DNA from: Salegentibacter sediminis
GTDB lineage: Bacteria > Bacteroidota > Bacteroidia > Flavobacteriales > Flavobacteriaceae
Length of the DNA stretch: 64,000 bases
Direction: 5' to 3'
NCBI RefSeq assembly: GCF_002078605.1
Contig: NZ_MSJR01000005.1
Coordinates: forward strand, 1 to 64,000
Shown: positions 43,306 through 52,197 of the stretch, one piece after another
Numbering within the stretch: position 1 is the first letter of the stretch
How the letters are laid out: the number at the start of each line of letters is the position of its first letter
The notes under the pieces: model-generated
Seen by the model: only the letters and a program-made list of their open reading frames with translations
What the model was told of the DNA's origin: nothing
The model's database searches: none
Made by a program: the position numbers and the translations under genes

Positions 43306-46248
43306 ATGAAAAAAAACTCCCCCCGGTTTTTTAAGGTTTTTAGAATCACCTTGCTGGTGGTGGGGATGTTTTTTACTTCAAATTTACTGGCTCAAGATTT
43401 ACTTATAGGTAATGATGATATTACTGTATCTGCTGTTGATCCGCCAAGGGAAGTTGACAATGTGATTTATAATAAAAGCTCTAAGCTAACAATTAACGGG
43501 ACTTTAATTGTAAATGGTGTTTTCAATATGGATCAAAATGGAGCCTCTTTAGAATTAGGAGAAGGTGCCAGATTAATCGTTTATGGTGATTTTATTGCTC
43601 ATAATCAAGTTAAAATCACTTTACAGAAGAATAGCTATTTAATTGTATATGGTGATTTTACAAAGGGAGGTTCATCTGGTCAGGATTTGGTAATTATAGA
43701 TAATGCCAAAATCTATATTTTAGGTAATGGTGATAATTGGGGTGGAAATTTTACCGGTTGTGGTGGAGAATATGACGGCACCACTACCACTCAAAGCGAT
43801 GATTGTGACTTTGGTAATGAAGAGGATTTTGAAAATAATCAGGATCAATTTCCGGATGATTTAGTGGAGCAACTTAATTGTTATGATCTAAGTGGCATAT
43901 CGGATAAGGTGGTTTGTGAGGGGGAAACAGCGATTTTCAGTGTGCCTCAAATAACCGATGTGACTTATCAATGGCAAGAGAAAATTGGCGATGCTGACTG
44001 GACTCCGATTGGAATCGGCACTAATGTTTACACAATCTCCAATACTTCGTTGGCTGATGATGGTAATCTTTACCGGGTTATCGTTAAACCGACCGATCCT
44101 GCTAATTCTAATTGTAAAATATCGATCTCCCGAAAAGTAAAGCTAAGTGTGACTCCCACGCCCGGGTTGGAAATTGCCGTCCCTGCTTCGGTATGTGAAA
44201 ATGATGAGATCTCTATTATTGGAACTCTTAGTGGTCTATCTCCTTTCGAATTGGATGTTACGATAAATGGAGTTGATTCTACCTTTGTATTTGTTGATAA
44301 TCACTTAGATATTTTGCTGCCTGCAGAAGAAACACAACTGGAACTAAAAGAGGTGCGGTCGGGGTCTTGTGTGGAGGTTCTGAACCAAAATTATTTTATT
44401 GAACTTTTAAATGCCGGCTGGACAGGCCAGACCAGTACAGAATGGAACACCGAATCCAATTGGGCCTGTATGCCGCTCCCTACCCTGGACCAGGATGTTA
44501 CAATTTCCGCCAATGCCCCTAATTATCCTGAAATTAAGACCGGGGAAACAGCTTTAGTTCGGAACTTAAGCATTGAAGAAAATGCTTCAGTGACCATTGT
44601 TGGGGAAATGGAAATTGCAGGCAACCTGAGTGCGAATGGAACCCTGGATGCTTCAAAAGGCAGCCTGGTCTTTAAAGGTGCTTCAACACAGTTTATTCCT
44701 GATGGAGCATTACTGAACAACAGAATTAAAAACCTTGTCTTGGATAATCCTGCCGGTTTGACTAACGAGGGAGTTCTGGAACTTACCGGGAAATTACTTC
44801 TTACGAATGGTGATTTTCAAACCAATGATGCCTTCACTTTAATTTCCAGCGCCACCCAAACCGCACTTATCGATGGAAGTGGAAATGGGCAGGTGCTTGG
44901 GCAGGTTACCATGCAGCGATATCTTGATAATGCTTTTGGCTATAAGTATTTCAGCAGTCCGTTTAGTGCTTCTAAAGTTGGGGATTTTACCGATATAGAT
45001 CTAACTGCTGATTTCCCTAATTTTTATCGCTATAATGAAAATCGAAGGATAGATAGTCTGGATCTTGATGTCACAGGCTGGGAAGCCTATACCAATCCCA
45101 ATGATCCTTTGAATATCCTCGAAGGCTATGCCCTCAATTTTGGAGATGCCACCGATGCCTTGCTTATTTCTCTTAGCGGGATGGTCAACAACAGGAATTA
45201 CAGCTTGCAATTAGAGAATAACCATAGGAAATATACCAAAGGTTTTCACCTGGTGGGGAATCCATATCCCTCGCCTATAAATTGGAGCGCTCCAGGATGG
45301 ACTAAAATCAATATAGACGACCAGATTCATTTCTTTACTGCCAGCACAGATAATCGCTACACCGGGACTTATGAATCTTTTGTAAACGGAATTGCAGTAA
45401 ATGGAGGCACGGCTACAGCTATTATCCCTTCCATGCAGGGATTTTTCGTAAAAGTGAGCGATTCTGATACAGGAGACCAGGTTATCGGTACTTTAGGGAT
45501 TAGTAATGAGGTGAGAGTAAAAGATTTTAGTCAGCAGTTTTACCGAAACCAGGAAACGACTCCGGTTTCACTTATCAGGTTAAATGCAGCTTTTAAAGGG
45601 GAAAACAGAAAAGACGGGATGGTGATCTATTTTGAAAACCGGGCTACTCAGGGTTTTGAAAATCATCTTGATGCTCATAAATTGATGAACACCGATGCTA
45701 ATGTTCCTAATTTCTATAGTCTGAGCCCTAACAAGGAACAACTCTCCATAAATGCTGTAGCCTGGCCGGAAGAGGATGAGACTATCCCTCTCGGAATAAG
45801 AACAGAAAGGGAAGGGGCGATGAGCATCAGCCTGAAGGATCTTGAAAACCTGCCCTATGATTTTGCGGTTTTTCTGAAGGATAAAGAGAAAAATAAAACA
45901 GTAGATCTGCGAAAACAGACATACAATTTTGAAGTGAAAAAAGGCGAGTTCAATTCCAGGTTTGAACTCCTGTTCAGCGATAAACCTATGCTTGTTGATG
46001 AAGAGCTGTCCGGTGAGTTTTTTAGCGTTTTTAGCAGTGAAGGGCAAATGCAGGTGGATCTTCATTTGGAGGAAAAAGAGGAAGGGATTTTAAGATTGAG
46101 CTCGGTTTCCGGACAGGTATTGGAGACCAAAGCCGGCCGGGGAGAGGAACAGGTGAGCTTTGAAGGAATAGCTAGTTCAGGGGTATATTTTGTGATCCTG
46201 GAGAAGGACGGAAAGCGTTATACAAAGAAAGTTTTAATCAGGAAATAA
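43306..46248 (+). CDS. T9SS-sorted surface protein, putative fimbria-associated adhesin
   Basis: A 980-residue secreted protein. After a signal peptide (to about NLLAQD) comes a beta-rich region at about 50-150 (repeated LIVNGVF, LIVYGDF, YLIVYGDF), an Ig-like SPKD-type region at about 190-285 (SVPQITDVTYQW), a FNTESNWACMP-type region, and a C-terminal Por_Secre_tail at about 905-980 ending GVYFVILEKDGKRYTKKVLI. The tail sends proteins through the type IX system. It sits between chaperone and subunit 4 with no spacing, the place of a tip adhesin in classical operons; how a T9SS cargo fits a usher fimbria is unclear. (The motif wording for the middle region is approximate; the real residues there read STEWNTESNWACMPLP.). 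Confidence 0.8.
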   Translation: MKKNSPRFFKVFRITLLVVGMFFTSNLLAQDLLIGNDDITVSAVDPPREVDNVIYNKSSKLTINGTLIVNGVFNMDQNGASLELGEGARLIVYGDFIAHNQVKITLQKNSYLIVYGDFTKGGSSGQDLVIIDNAKIYILGNGDNWGGNFTGCGGEYDGTTTTQSDDCDFGNEEDFENNQDQFPDDLVEQLNCYDLSGISDKVVCEGETAIFSVPQITDVTYQWQEKIGDADWTPIGIGTNVYTISNTSLADDGNLYRVIVKPTDPANSNCKISISRKVKLSVTPTPGLEIAVPASVCENDEISIIGTLSGLSPFELDVTINGVDSTFVFVDNHLDILLPAEETQLELKEVRSGSCVEVLNQNYFIELLNAGWTGQTSTEWNTESNWACMPLPTLDQDVTISANAPNYPEIKTGETALVRNLSIEENASVTIVGEMEIAGNLSANGTLDASKGSLVFKGASTQFIPDGALLNNRIKNLVLDNPAGLTNEGVLELTGKLLLTNGDFQTNDAFTLISSATQTALIDGSGNGQVLGQVTMQRYLDNAFGYKYFSSPFSASKVGDFTDIDLTADFPNFYRYNENRRIDSLDLDVTGWEAYTNPNDPLNILEGYALNFGDATDALLISLSGMVNNRNYSLQLENNHRKYTKGFHLVGNPYPSPINWSAPGWTKINIDDQIHFFTASTDNRYTGTYESFVNGIAVNGGTATAIIPSMQGFFVKVSDSDTGDQVIGTLGISNEVRVKDFSQQFYRNQETTPVSLIRLNAAFKGENRKDGMVIYFENRATQGFENHLDAHKLMNTDANVPNFYSLSPNKEQLSINAVAWPEEDETIPLGIRTEREGAMSISLKDLENLPYDFAVFLKDKEKNKTVDLRKQTYNFEVKKGEFNSRFELLFSDKPMLVDEELSGEFFSVFSSEGQMQVDLHLEEKEEGILRLSSVSGQVLETKAGRGEEQVSFEGIASSGVYFVILEKDGKRYTKKVLIRK

Positions 46249-46252
46249 GGCT

Positions 46253-46762
46253 ATGGGGCAAAAAGGGATTAAAAACATCGGATTTATTTTTTCAATATTG
46301 CTGTTGGGCTTTTCTTCGGAAATAATTGCGCAGGAAAATCCACCAATACCTATAAGTGTTGAGGTGAATACCGCCCGGAATCTTAATTTCGGAACTTTTA
46401 CCGTTGGGGCAACCGGAGGCAGCCTTTCTGTTAGTTATGATGATATTCTAACCCCTAATTTAGATGTTTTTCCCTTGAATTATGGGGATAGTCCCAGTGC
46501 AGCCCTTTTTGATGTCACCGCCAATCCCGGAACTATTATCAGCATAATTACCCCGGGTCAAATTACGCTCACGGGCTCCAATGGAGGTCAAATTTACCTT
46601 AGTATAGACAGCTTCAGCACCGGACAAACTTTTGTAACTACCGCTCAGCCTCCTAATGTGAACGAGGTATATGTAGGAGGAACCCTGAATATCCCGGGGC
46701 ACAGTGAAGACCTAACAGGGAGTTATAACGGCACTTTTACTCTGGAATTTATTCATCAGTAA
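46253..46762 (+). CDS. DUF4402-like secreted protein, putative fimbrial subunit 4
   Basis: A 169-residue protein: signal peptide to about EIIAQE, then PISVEVNTARNLNFGTFTVG, a LFDVTANPGTIISIITPG core, and VYVGGTLNIPG before the final strand. The C-terminal strand TFTLEFIHQ alternates hydrophobics but lacks the penultimate Tyr of the other three, and the N-terminal donor-like strand is short. It may be a terminal, anchor or tip subunit. Four bases separate it from the T9SS gene, 13 from the usher. Confidence 0.72.
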   Translation: MGQKGIKNIGFIFSILLLGFSSEIIAQENPPIPISVEVNTARNLNFGTFTVGATGGSLSVSYDDILTPNLDVFPLNYGDSPSAALFDVTANPGTIISIITPGQITLTGSNGGQIYLSIDSFSTGQTFVTTAQPPNVNEVYVGGTLNIPGHSEDLTGSYNGTFTLEFIHQ

Positions 46763-46775
46763 GCACTAATTATAG

Positions 46776-49346
46776 ATGTTTAAAATTACTTCGGAAATTA
46801 TTAAAAAATCACTTCTTAATTTCCCCCTTCAGGTTTTAATTTTTCTTTTGTTTTCTTCGGTAATGGCAGCCCAGGAAGGCTTTCCAGAATATGACGAACT
46901 TAATGTAGAGATGAGTGTGCCACGGCTTGGAACAGTCGAAATTCCCATCGCTATCAAGGGCCAGGACGCTTATTTGCCGGTGCAGGAATTATTTGATTTT
47001 CTGAAGATAAAAAACGAGGTGACTGCTGAAGGAATTACCGGCTTTATTATTCATCCCGATTCTACTTACAGCATGAATTTCAGGGAGCGGTATATTCGTT
47101 TCAAGGAAAAAGAATACAAGCTGGAGGTTTCAGATTTCATAGAAACTCCAATGGGGAATTATCTCAAATCGAATTATTTTGGAGATATCTTTGGGCTCGA
47201 CACTCAATTTTCCTTCCGAAGCCTTTCTGTAGAACTCGATACGGAGCTGGAATTGCCTATTATCAAGGAAATGCGTCTCAAAAAGATGCGGGAGAGTCTT
47301 AACCGTATGCAGGGAGTGGTGGAGCCCGATACTACTATCCAGAGAAGATATCCGTTCTTCAAACCCGGAACCCTGGACTGGGGCGTGGTCACCACCCAAC
47401 AAAGCGACTTTGAAAACGACAACAGACTTAGTTTAGGACTGGGAACTATGTTCCTAGGAGGAGAGACTAATTTAATGCTAAACTATTCCTCGCGGGTACC
47501 TTTTAATTCCCGAAATCAGTTTTATCAGTGGCGTTATGTGAACAACGATAGTTGGCTGTTCAAGCAGGTAAATGTAGGGCGGATTTTTACACGGGCGACT
47601 TCATCTTTGTTCGCGCCTGTGAGCGGGGTACAGCTAAGCAACAGCCCAATGCAAAATCGGAGGTCTTTTGGAACCTACCTGTTAAACGATTATACCGATC
47701 CGCGTTGGACGGTGGAGCTCTACGTGAATAATGTGCTTATTGATTTTACCCAGGCCGATGCTTCGGGTTTTTATTCTTTTGAAGTCCCGCTGATGTACGG
47801 AAACACCGCGGTTAGTCTTAGATTCTATGGCCCCTGGGGGGAGGAACGGGTAGAGGAGAGAGTGATTAATATCCCTTATAATTTTGTGCCGAAGAACGAG
47901 GTGGAATATACCCTGAGTGCCGGTGTGGTAGAAAATGAAGAATGGCAACGTTTTTCCCGTTTCAACTTTAATTACGGATTGAGCAATGCCATAACTATTG
48001 GAGGGGGGGTAGAGTATCTTTCTGAAGTGACCAGTGGAGAGGTCATGCCCTTTGTGAATTCTTCGGTGCGAATCGCTTCCGGGCTTTTATTTTCCGGGGA
48101 ATATATGCACGGGGTAAAAGGAGAAGGGGTATTGAGTTACCGCTCCCCACGGAACTTACAGGTAGATTTAAATTATATAAAGTATGATGAAAATCAGACG
48201 GCGATAAACTTCAATTACCTCGAAGAGCGAAAAATAAGTCTGTCAGCCCCAATAAGGGGGGGGAGTTTCTCCATGTTTGGGAGGTTTAGCCTCAATCAAA
48301 TTATTATGCCTACTACTGAGTTTACCACTGCACAGCTATTGCTTTCGGGTGCTTTATTTGGGGTAAGCACCAATTTTACTACCTATGGAATCTATAACGA
48401 CAGGGTAAAAAAACCAACGGTTTACAGTTCGCTTTCACAAACTTATCGCCTGCCTAAACGCTTTCTGTTTTCGCCTCAGGTGCAGTACGATTACAGTAGG
48501 TCGCAATTTAATAACCTGATCCTGGAGGTGGAGCGCCCCATCTTTGAGCGAGGATTTCTGAACCTGGCTTATGAAAATAATTTTCTGCGGGATGCCCATA
48601 TTTTTGAGCTTGGTTTCCGGTATGCACTCGATTTCGCACAAACCTCCCTTACTTCCAGAATTGGCAACAGGAATACCTCTTTTGTGCAATCGGCACGGGG
48701 AAGTATGATGTTGGATGATAACACCGGACAAATACTTACCAGCAACCGGAGTGCGATGTCAAAAGCTGGTTTAACTATAATTCCCTTCCTTGATTTCAAC
48801 GGAAACGGGCAGCGGGATCCAATGGAGCCCGGAGTTCCCGGAATGGAGTTGAAGAACCGCACCGGAAGGCTCAGCTATCACGAAAATGAAACCATACTTA
48901 GGATTCGTGATCTGCAGCCGTATATAGATATCGTTCTCGAGATAGACCCCGTGAGCCTGGATAATATCGCCTGGAAGATAGCTAATCCAAAAATCAAGGT
49001 ACACACCGTACCTAATCATTTTCAGGAGATTCATGTGCCGGTTGAGGTTATGGGAGAAGTAGGAGGAATGGTATATATTGATGATGATGGACTACGCGGA
49101 CAAGGCAGGATAATTATAAATATTTTTGATGAAAACGGAAATAAAGCCGCCAAAATTCTCAGTGAAGGTGATGGTTATTTCACTTATCTTGGCCTAAAAC
49201 CCGGAAAATACACTGCTGAAATAGATCGGGAACAACTTGAGAACCTGGGGTATGTTTCGGAACCGGAGACAATTCCTTTTGAAATAAAGATTGATGAGTA
49301 TGGGGATATTGTAGATACGCTGGAGTTTGTTCTTAGTAGTCAATAG
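46776..49346 (+). CDS. Fimbrial usher-like outer-membrane protein
   Basis: An 856-residue protein. Signal peptide (to about VMAAQ), an N-terminal domain at about 38-150 beginning LNVEMSVPRLGTVEIPIAIK with YLPVQELFDFLKIKN, as in CS1/CupB-type ushers; a long beta-strand-rich region (about 200-650) with many short aromatic-ended strands; then FLDFNGNGQRDPMEPGVPGM near 671-690, an SdrD-B-like segment, and a C-terminal carboxypeptidase-regulatory-like fold. It should form the outer-membrane pore on which subunits assemble. Distant relation to FimD; the assignment leans on the neighbouring chaperone and subunits. Confidence 0.75.
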   Translation: MFKITSEIIKKSLLNFPLQVLIFLLFSSVMAAQEGFPEYDELNVEMSVPRLGTVEIPIAIKGQDAYLPVQELFDFLKIKNEVTAEGITGFIIHPDSTYSMNFRERYIRFKEKEYKLEVSDFIETPMGNYLKSNYFGDIFGLDTQFSFRSLSVELDTELELPIIKEMRLKKMRESLNRMQGVVEPDTTIQRRYPFFKPGTLDWGVVTTQQSDFENDNRLSLGLGTMFLGGETNLMLNYSSRVPFNSRNQFYQWRYVNNDSWLFKQVNVGRIFTRATSSLFAPVSGVQLSNSPMQNRRSFGTYLLNDYTDPRWTVELYVNNVLIDFTQADASGFYSFEVPLMYGNTAVSLRFYGPWGEERVEERVINIPYNFVPKNEVEYTLSAGVVENEEWQRFSRFNFNYGLSNAITIGGGVEYLSEVTSGEVMPFVNSSVRIASGLLFSGEYMHGVKGEGVLSYRSPRNLQVDLNYIKYDENQTAINFNYLEERKISLSAPIRGGSFSMFGRFSLNQIIMPTTEFTTAQLLLSGALFGVSTNFTTYGIYNDRVKKPTVYSSLSQTYRLPKRFLFSPQVQYDYSRSQFNNLILEVERPIFERGFLNLAYENNFLRDAHIFELGFRYALDFAQTSLTSRIGNRNTSFVQSARGSMMLDDNTGQILTSNRSAMSKAGLTIIPFLDFNGNGQRDPMEPGVPGMELKNRTGRLSYHENETILRIRDLQPYIDIVLEIDPVSLDNIAWKIANPKIKVHTVPNHFQEIHVPVEVMGEVGGMVYIDDDGLRGQGRIIINIFDENGNKAAKILSEGDGYFTYLGLKPGKYTAEIDREQLENLGYVSEPETIPFEIKIDEYGDIVDTLEFVLSSQ

Positions 49347-49685
49347 TCTTTAGACGTTAGCCGGTAGTTTGTTTGGTTGTTTAGAATTTGGCGTTTGTTA
49401 TTTATTGTTTGGAGCTAAAAATTTTAAATTTAAGTTGGGAAGCATTGAAGATTATGGTTTTCAAGACTTCTCGATACAATTCTTTATTCCGCTACCGCTA
49501 TATAAAGAATCACTCGAAGTTAAGGTACTTTTTTTGAAAGTATTTAGAAATATCCCGTTGAGTTAGAGTGAATTCAAAACGCGATAACGAATTTGGAATT
49601 GTATCGTGAACCGCTTAAAAATTCCAGCTCTTCTATTCTATTCTATTCCCAATCACTAATTAACCAATCCCCCATTAGCTATCTT
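49347..49685. other. Intergenic region with a type A palindrome remnant
   Basis: A 340-bp gap where the window changes from plus-strand genes to the minus-strand lnt. It holds simple 'gtttgtt/tttgg' sequence and a degenerate type A palindrome: a right half at 49468-49518 and a diverged left half near 49555-49615. No terminator with T-run is seen for either neighbour. Confidence 0.7.
49468..49518. repeat. Type A palindrome, right half
   Basis: TTCTCGATAC (49468-49477), GCTACCGC and CACTCGAA (49511-49518), as in the copies around norZ 25 kb away. A degenerate left half (GTTAGAGTG ... GTATCGTGAA) lies downstream at about 49563-49615. Confidence 0.7.
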
Positions 49686-51284
49686 CTAAGACGGCCTTGT
49701 CCTCCGGTATTTAACCATCGCAAAGAGGAAAACAAACAGCGCTAAAAACTGCGCAATTCGCGCCAGGTAATCGCCGTATTTCACATAGAAAGTCTGCTCG
49801 TTATTCACCAGGATGGTAGATTTGATGCTACCTTGCTTTTCGTAGCCCAGGCTTTTTACAATATTTCCTTTCTGATCAATAAATGCCGAGATTCCCGTAT
49901 TGGCACTCCGTACCACATCTTTTCTGGTTTCTATGGCCCGTAGTTTTGCATAACTCAGGTGTTGTTTATGTCCCTGGGTATTGCCCCACCAGGCATCATT
50001 GGTGATGATGCTTAAGAATCCGGCGCCATTTCGAATATAACCGGTAACATAATCTCCGTAAACCGATTCGTAACAAATTATAGGCGCGGCCGCGGCGGCT
50101 TTCCCGTTTTCCATTTCGAAGACAGATCGCTCCTCCTGGGTTGTTTTCATTGCAACGGTACCACCAAGATCAATCATAACATCCCCGAGGATAGGTTTCA
50201 GGACATCCTGATAAGGGAAATTCTCGACCCCTACCACCAATTTAGATTTATGATAAAGCTGGGTAGAGTCGGTGCTATTCATCATAAAAGCCGAGTTATA
50301 ATCGTCGTACCAGTCATTCGGGCCCAGGTTATTGCTTTGTTCTCTTACTTTATTTGGATCGCTAAAGCGTTCATAAAAGGAAATTCCGCTTAAAAAATTG
50401 AGGTTGGGATACCTGTTGAGCAGCTGCCTGCTGAAAAAAGCTGCTTCCGATCTCTCGAAATCAGGCAGGACAGTACCATCGGCAAATACAGTTTCAGGAG
50501 CCACCAGAAGTCGAGTGTTTTCGGTGGTCTTATCTTCAGCAAGATCCAATAAGAGTTCCCCGATGCGGGTGTCGTTAATATTATATTTTTCGGTATAAGG
50601 ATCGATATTAGGTTGGAGGATTACTACTTCCAGTTTTTCTCCGTGAGGTTCATAATTTGAGGCAATAAGCCAGGAAATACCTAAGGGCAGGACGATAAAC
50701 ACAGCGGTTTTAAAGATTCCGTGGTAAATAACTGCTTTATCTTTGTATTCCCGGTAAAGGATTACAGCTTTAAAAACAGCGATATTTACCAGCCAAACCC
50801 AAAGGGTTCCCCCAAAAGTTCCGGTATACTCGTACCACTGCACCCAGTTATGATATTCAGAAAAGGCATTCCCGAGGTTAAGCCAGGGCCAGGAAAACTC
50901 CCAGTCGAGGTGAAGTTTTTCAAAGACCATCCAGATGCTCACCAAAAAAGTTGCGGCCGCTCCAAAGCCGGTGCGTTTTGCTACCAGGTGGTAAAGCATG
51001 AAGACCAGGGCCATAAGCAATGAATTTACCAGAATGGCGAAGGCACCCCCAAAGGGCGTGGAGAAATAGATCCAGTAGGTGGTGATGAGGTTCCAGATGA
51101 AAAAACTGAAGTAGGCGAGTCCGAAGACTTTCCAGCCTGTAAATCGCCTGGAGAAATTTCGCAGTTTAAATTCGGCGTAAAGCAGGGGCACAAAGGCGAA
51201 AAACAGCAACAAAGGAAAACCATAGGTTGGCCAGGCCAGGGCAAGTAATATTCCGGAGACTAGGGCGTAAAGAAAATTCTTCAT
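49686..51284 (-). CDS. lnt: Apolipoprotein N-acyltransferase
   Basis: Inner-membrane enzyme that adds the third acyl chain to the N-terminal Cys of lipoproteins. The 532 residues comprise seven or so N-terminal membrane spans and a nitrilase domain from about 215. The catalytic triad is visible: Glu264 (VAPETVFAD), Lys346 (YHKSKLVVGVENFP) and Cys404 (PIICYESVYGDYV). It fits its many lipoprotein clients here, for example NamZ. A perfect -7 element lies 16 bases upstream. Confidence 0.93.
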   Translation of the reverse strand: MKNFLYALVSGILLALAWPTYGFPLLLFFAFVPLLYAEFKLRNFSRRFTGWKVFGLAYFSFFIWNLITTYWIYFSTPFGGAFAILVNSLLMALVFMLYHLVAKRTGFGAAATFLVSIWMVFEKLHLDWEFSWPWLNLGNAFSEYHNWVQWYEYTGTFGGTLWVWLVNIAVFKAVILYREYKDKAVIYHGIFKTAVFIVLPLGISWLIASNYEPHGEKLEVVILQPNIDPYTEKYNINDTRIGELLLDLAEDKTTENTRLLVAPETVFADGTVLPDFERSEAAFFSRQLLNRYPNLNFLSGISFYERFSDPNKVREQSNNLGPNDWYDDYNSAFMMNSTDSTQLYHKSKLVVGVENFPYQDVLKPILGDVMIDLGGTVAMKTTQEERSVFEMENGKAAAAAPIICYESVYGDYVTGYIRNGAGFLSIITNDAWWGNTQGHKQHLSYAKLRAIETRKDVVRSANTGISAFIDQKGNIVKSLGYEKQGSIKSTILVNNEQTFYVKYGDYLARIAQFLALFVFLFAMVKYRRTRPS

Positions 51285-51300
51285 ATTCTGATATTCTTTT

Positions 51301-51308
51301 CAAAAATA
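51301..51308 (-). promoter_or_regulatory. -7 promoter element of lnt (TATTTTTG, minus strand)
   Basis: On the minus strand this reads TATTTTTG, an exact TAnnTTTG, 16 bases before the lnt ATG. No matching TTTG at the -33 position is seen. It would give a very short leader. Confidence 0.4.
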
Positions 51309-51431
51309 GGAAACTGCGACTTCTTTTTCAGGGAGCCAGGCTAAAAATCCTTCAGGGGGCCTTTTTTGAAAATTTTAAGCACTCAGGGCCTTCTTAATTT
51401 TACTTTAGTATTTTTACCAAAAACTAAACCA

Positions 51432-52190
51432 ATGGCCATCAAAAAATACGTTCCTAACTTCATTACTCATCTAAATCTTTTAAGCGGAACCATAGCGGTG
51501 ATCTTCGCCGTACAGGGGAATTTGATTATGGCAGCTGTTTTTGTGGCAGCGGGAGTTTTCTTTGATTTCTTTGATGGGCTTGCCGCCAGAGCATTTAATG
51601 TGAAAAGCGAGGTAGGGCTGCAACTGGATTCGCTTGCCGATGTGGTGACCAGCGGGGTAGTACCGGGTATTGTTATGTACCAGATGCTGAGCAAAGCACT
51701 TGCTAATCGGGGAGAAGCTTCCACTACCGAATGGAGTATCCAGGGGACCTGGTGGGAATGGAATTTTAATACTTTGGCGCTTATCGGCTTATTTATTACC
51801 CTGGCTTCGGCGTTCAGGCTGGCAAAATTTAATGTAGATGATCGTCAAACCGATTCATTTATAGGGCTGCCAACGCCGGCCAACGCAATGTTGATCCTGA
51901 GTTTGCCTTTAATTCTGACTTTTCAGCCCGGGGACTTTATTTCCTCCTTATTGCTGAATGAATGGTTTCTTATCGGCTTGACGCTTTTAAGCTGTTATTT
52001 GCTGAATGCAGAAATCAAACTATTTGCACTTAAATTCAGTGATTGGTCTTTTGCCAAAAATAAGTTACGCTATTTCTTCCTGCTCTGGTGTTTGGCTTTA
52101 ATCGTGCTTTTTAAATTTATCGCTATTCCACTAATTATCGTGAGCTATGTATTGCTTTCGGTATTGGTGCCGGCAAAAGAGAACGTGTAG
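51432..52190 (+). CDS. pssA: CDP-diacylglycerol-serine O-phosphatidyltransferase
   Basis: Makes phosphatidylserine from CDP-diacylglycerol and serine in the inner membrane. The CDP-alcohol phosphotransferase motif DG(x2)AR(x8)G(x3)D(x3)D is complete: DGLAARAFN, then G, D and D in GLQLDSLAD. Several membrane spans follow. I chose ATG at 51432 (252 residues), since the protein starts IKKYVPNFITHLNLLSG there as in the family; an upstream frame extension is not credible. Convergent with lptB (8-bp gap). Confidence 0.93.
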   Translation: MAIKKYVPNFITHLNLLSGTIAVIFAVQGNLIMAAVFVAAGVFFDFFDGLAARAFNVKSEVGLQLDSLADVVTSGVVPGIVMYQMLSKALANRGEASTTEWSIQGTWWEWNFNTLALIGLFITLASAFRLAKFNVDDRQTDSFIGLPTPANAMLILSLPLILTFQPGDFISSLLLNEWFLIGLTLLSCYLLNAEIKLFALKFSDWSFAKNKLRYFFLLWCLALIVLFKFIAIPLIIVSYVLLSVLVPAKENV

Positions 52191-52197
52191 ACCAGAT

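Noticed and set aside
46776-49346. The 856-residue protein as a TonB-dependent receptor or other barrel
   Set aside because: It has no plug domain or TonB box and its N-terminal domain and neighbours fit an usher better.
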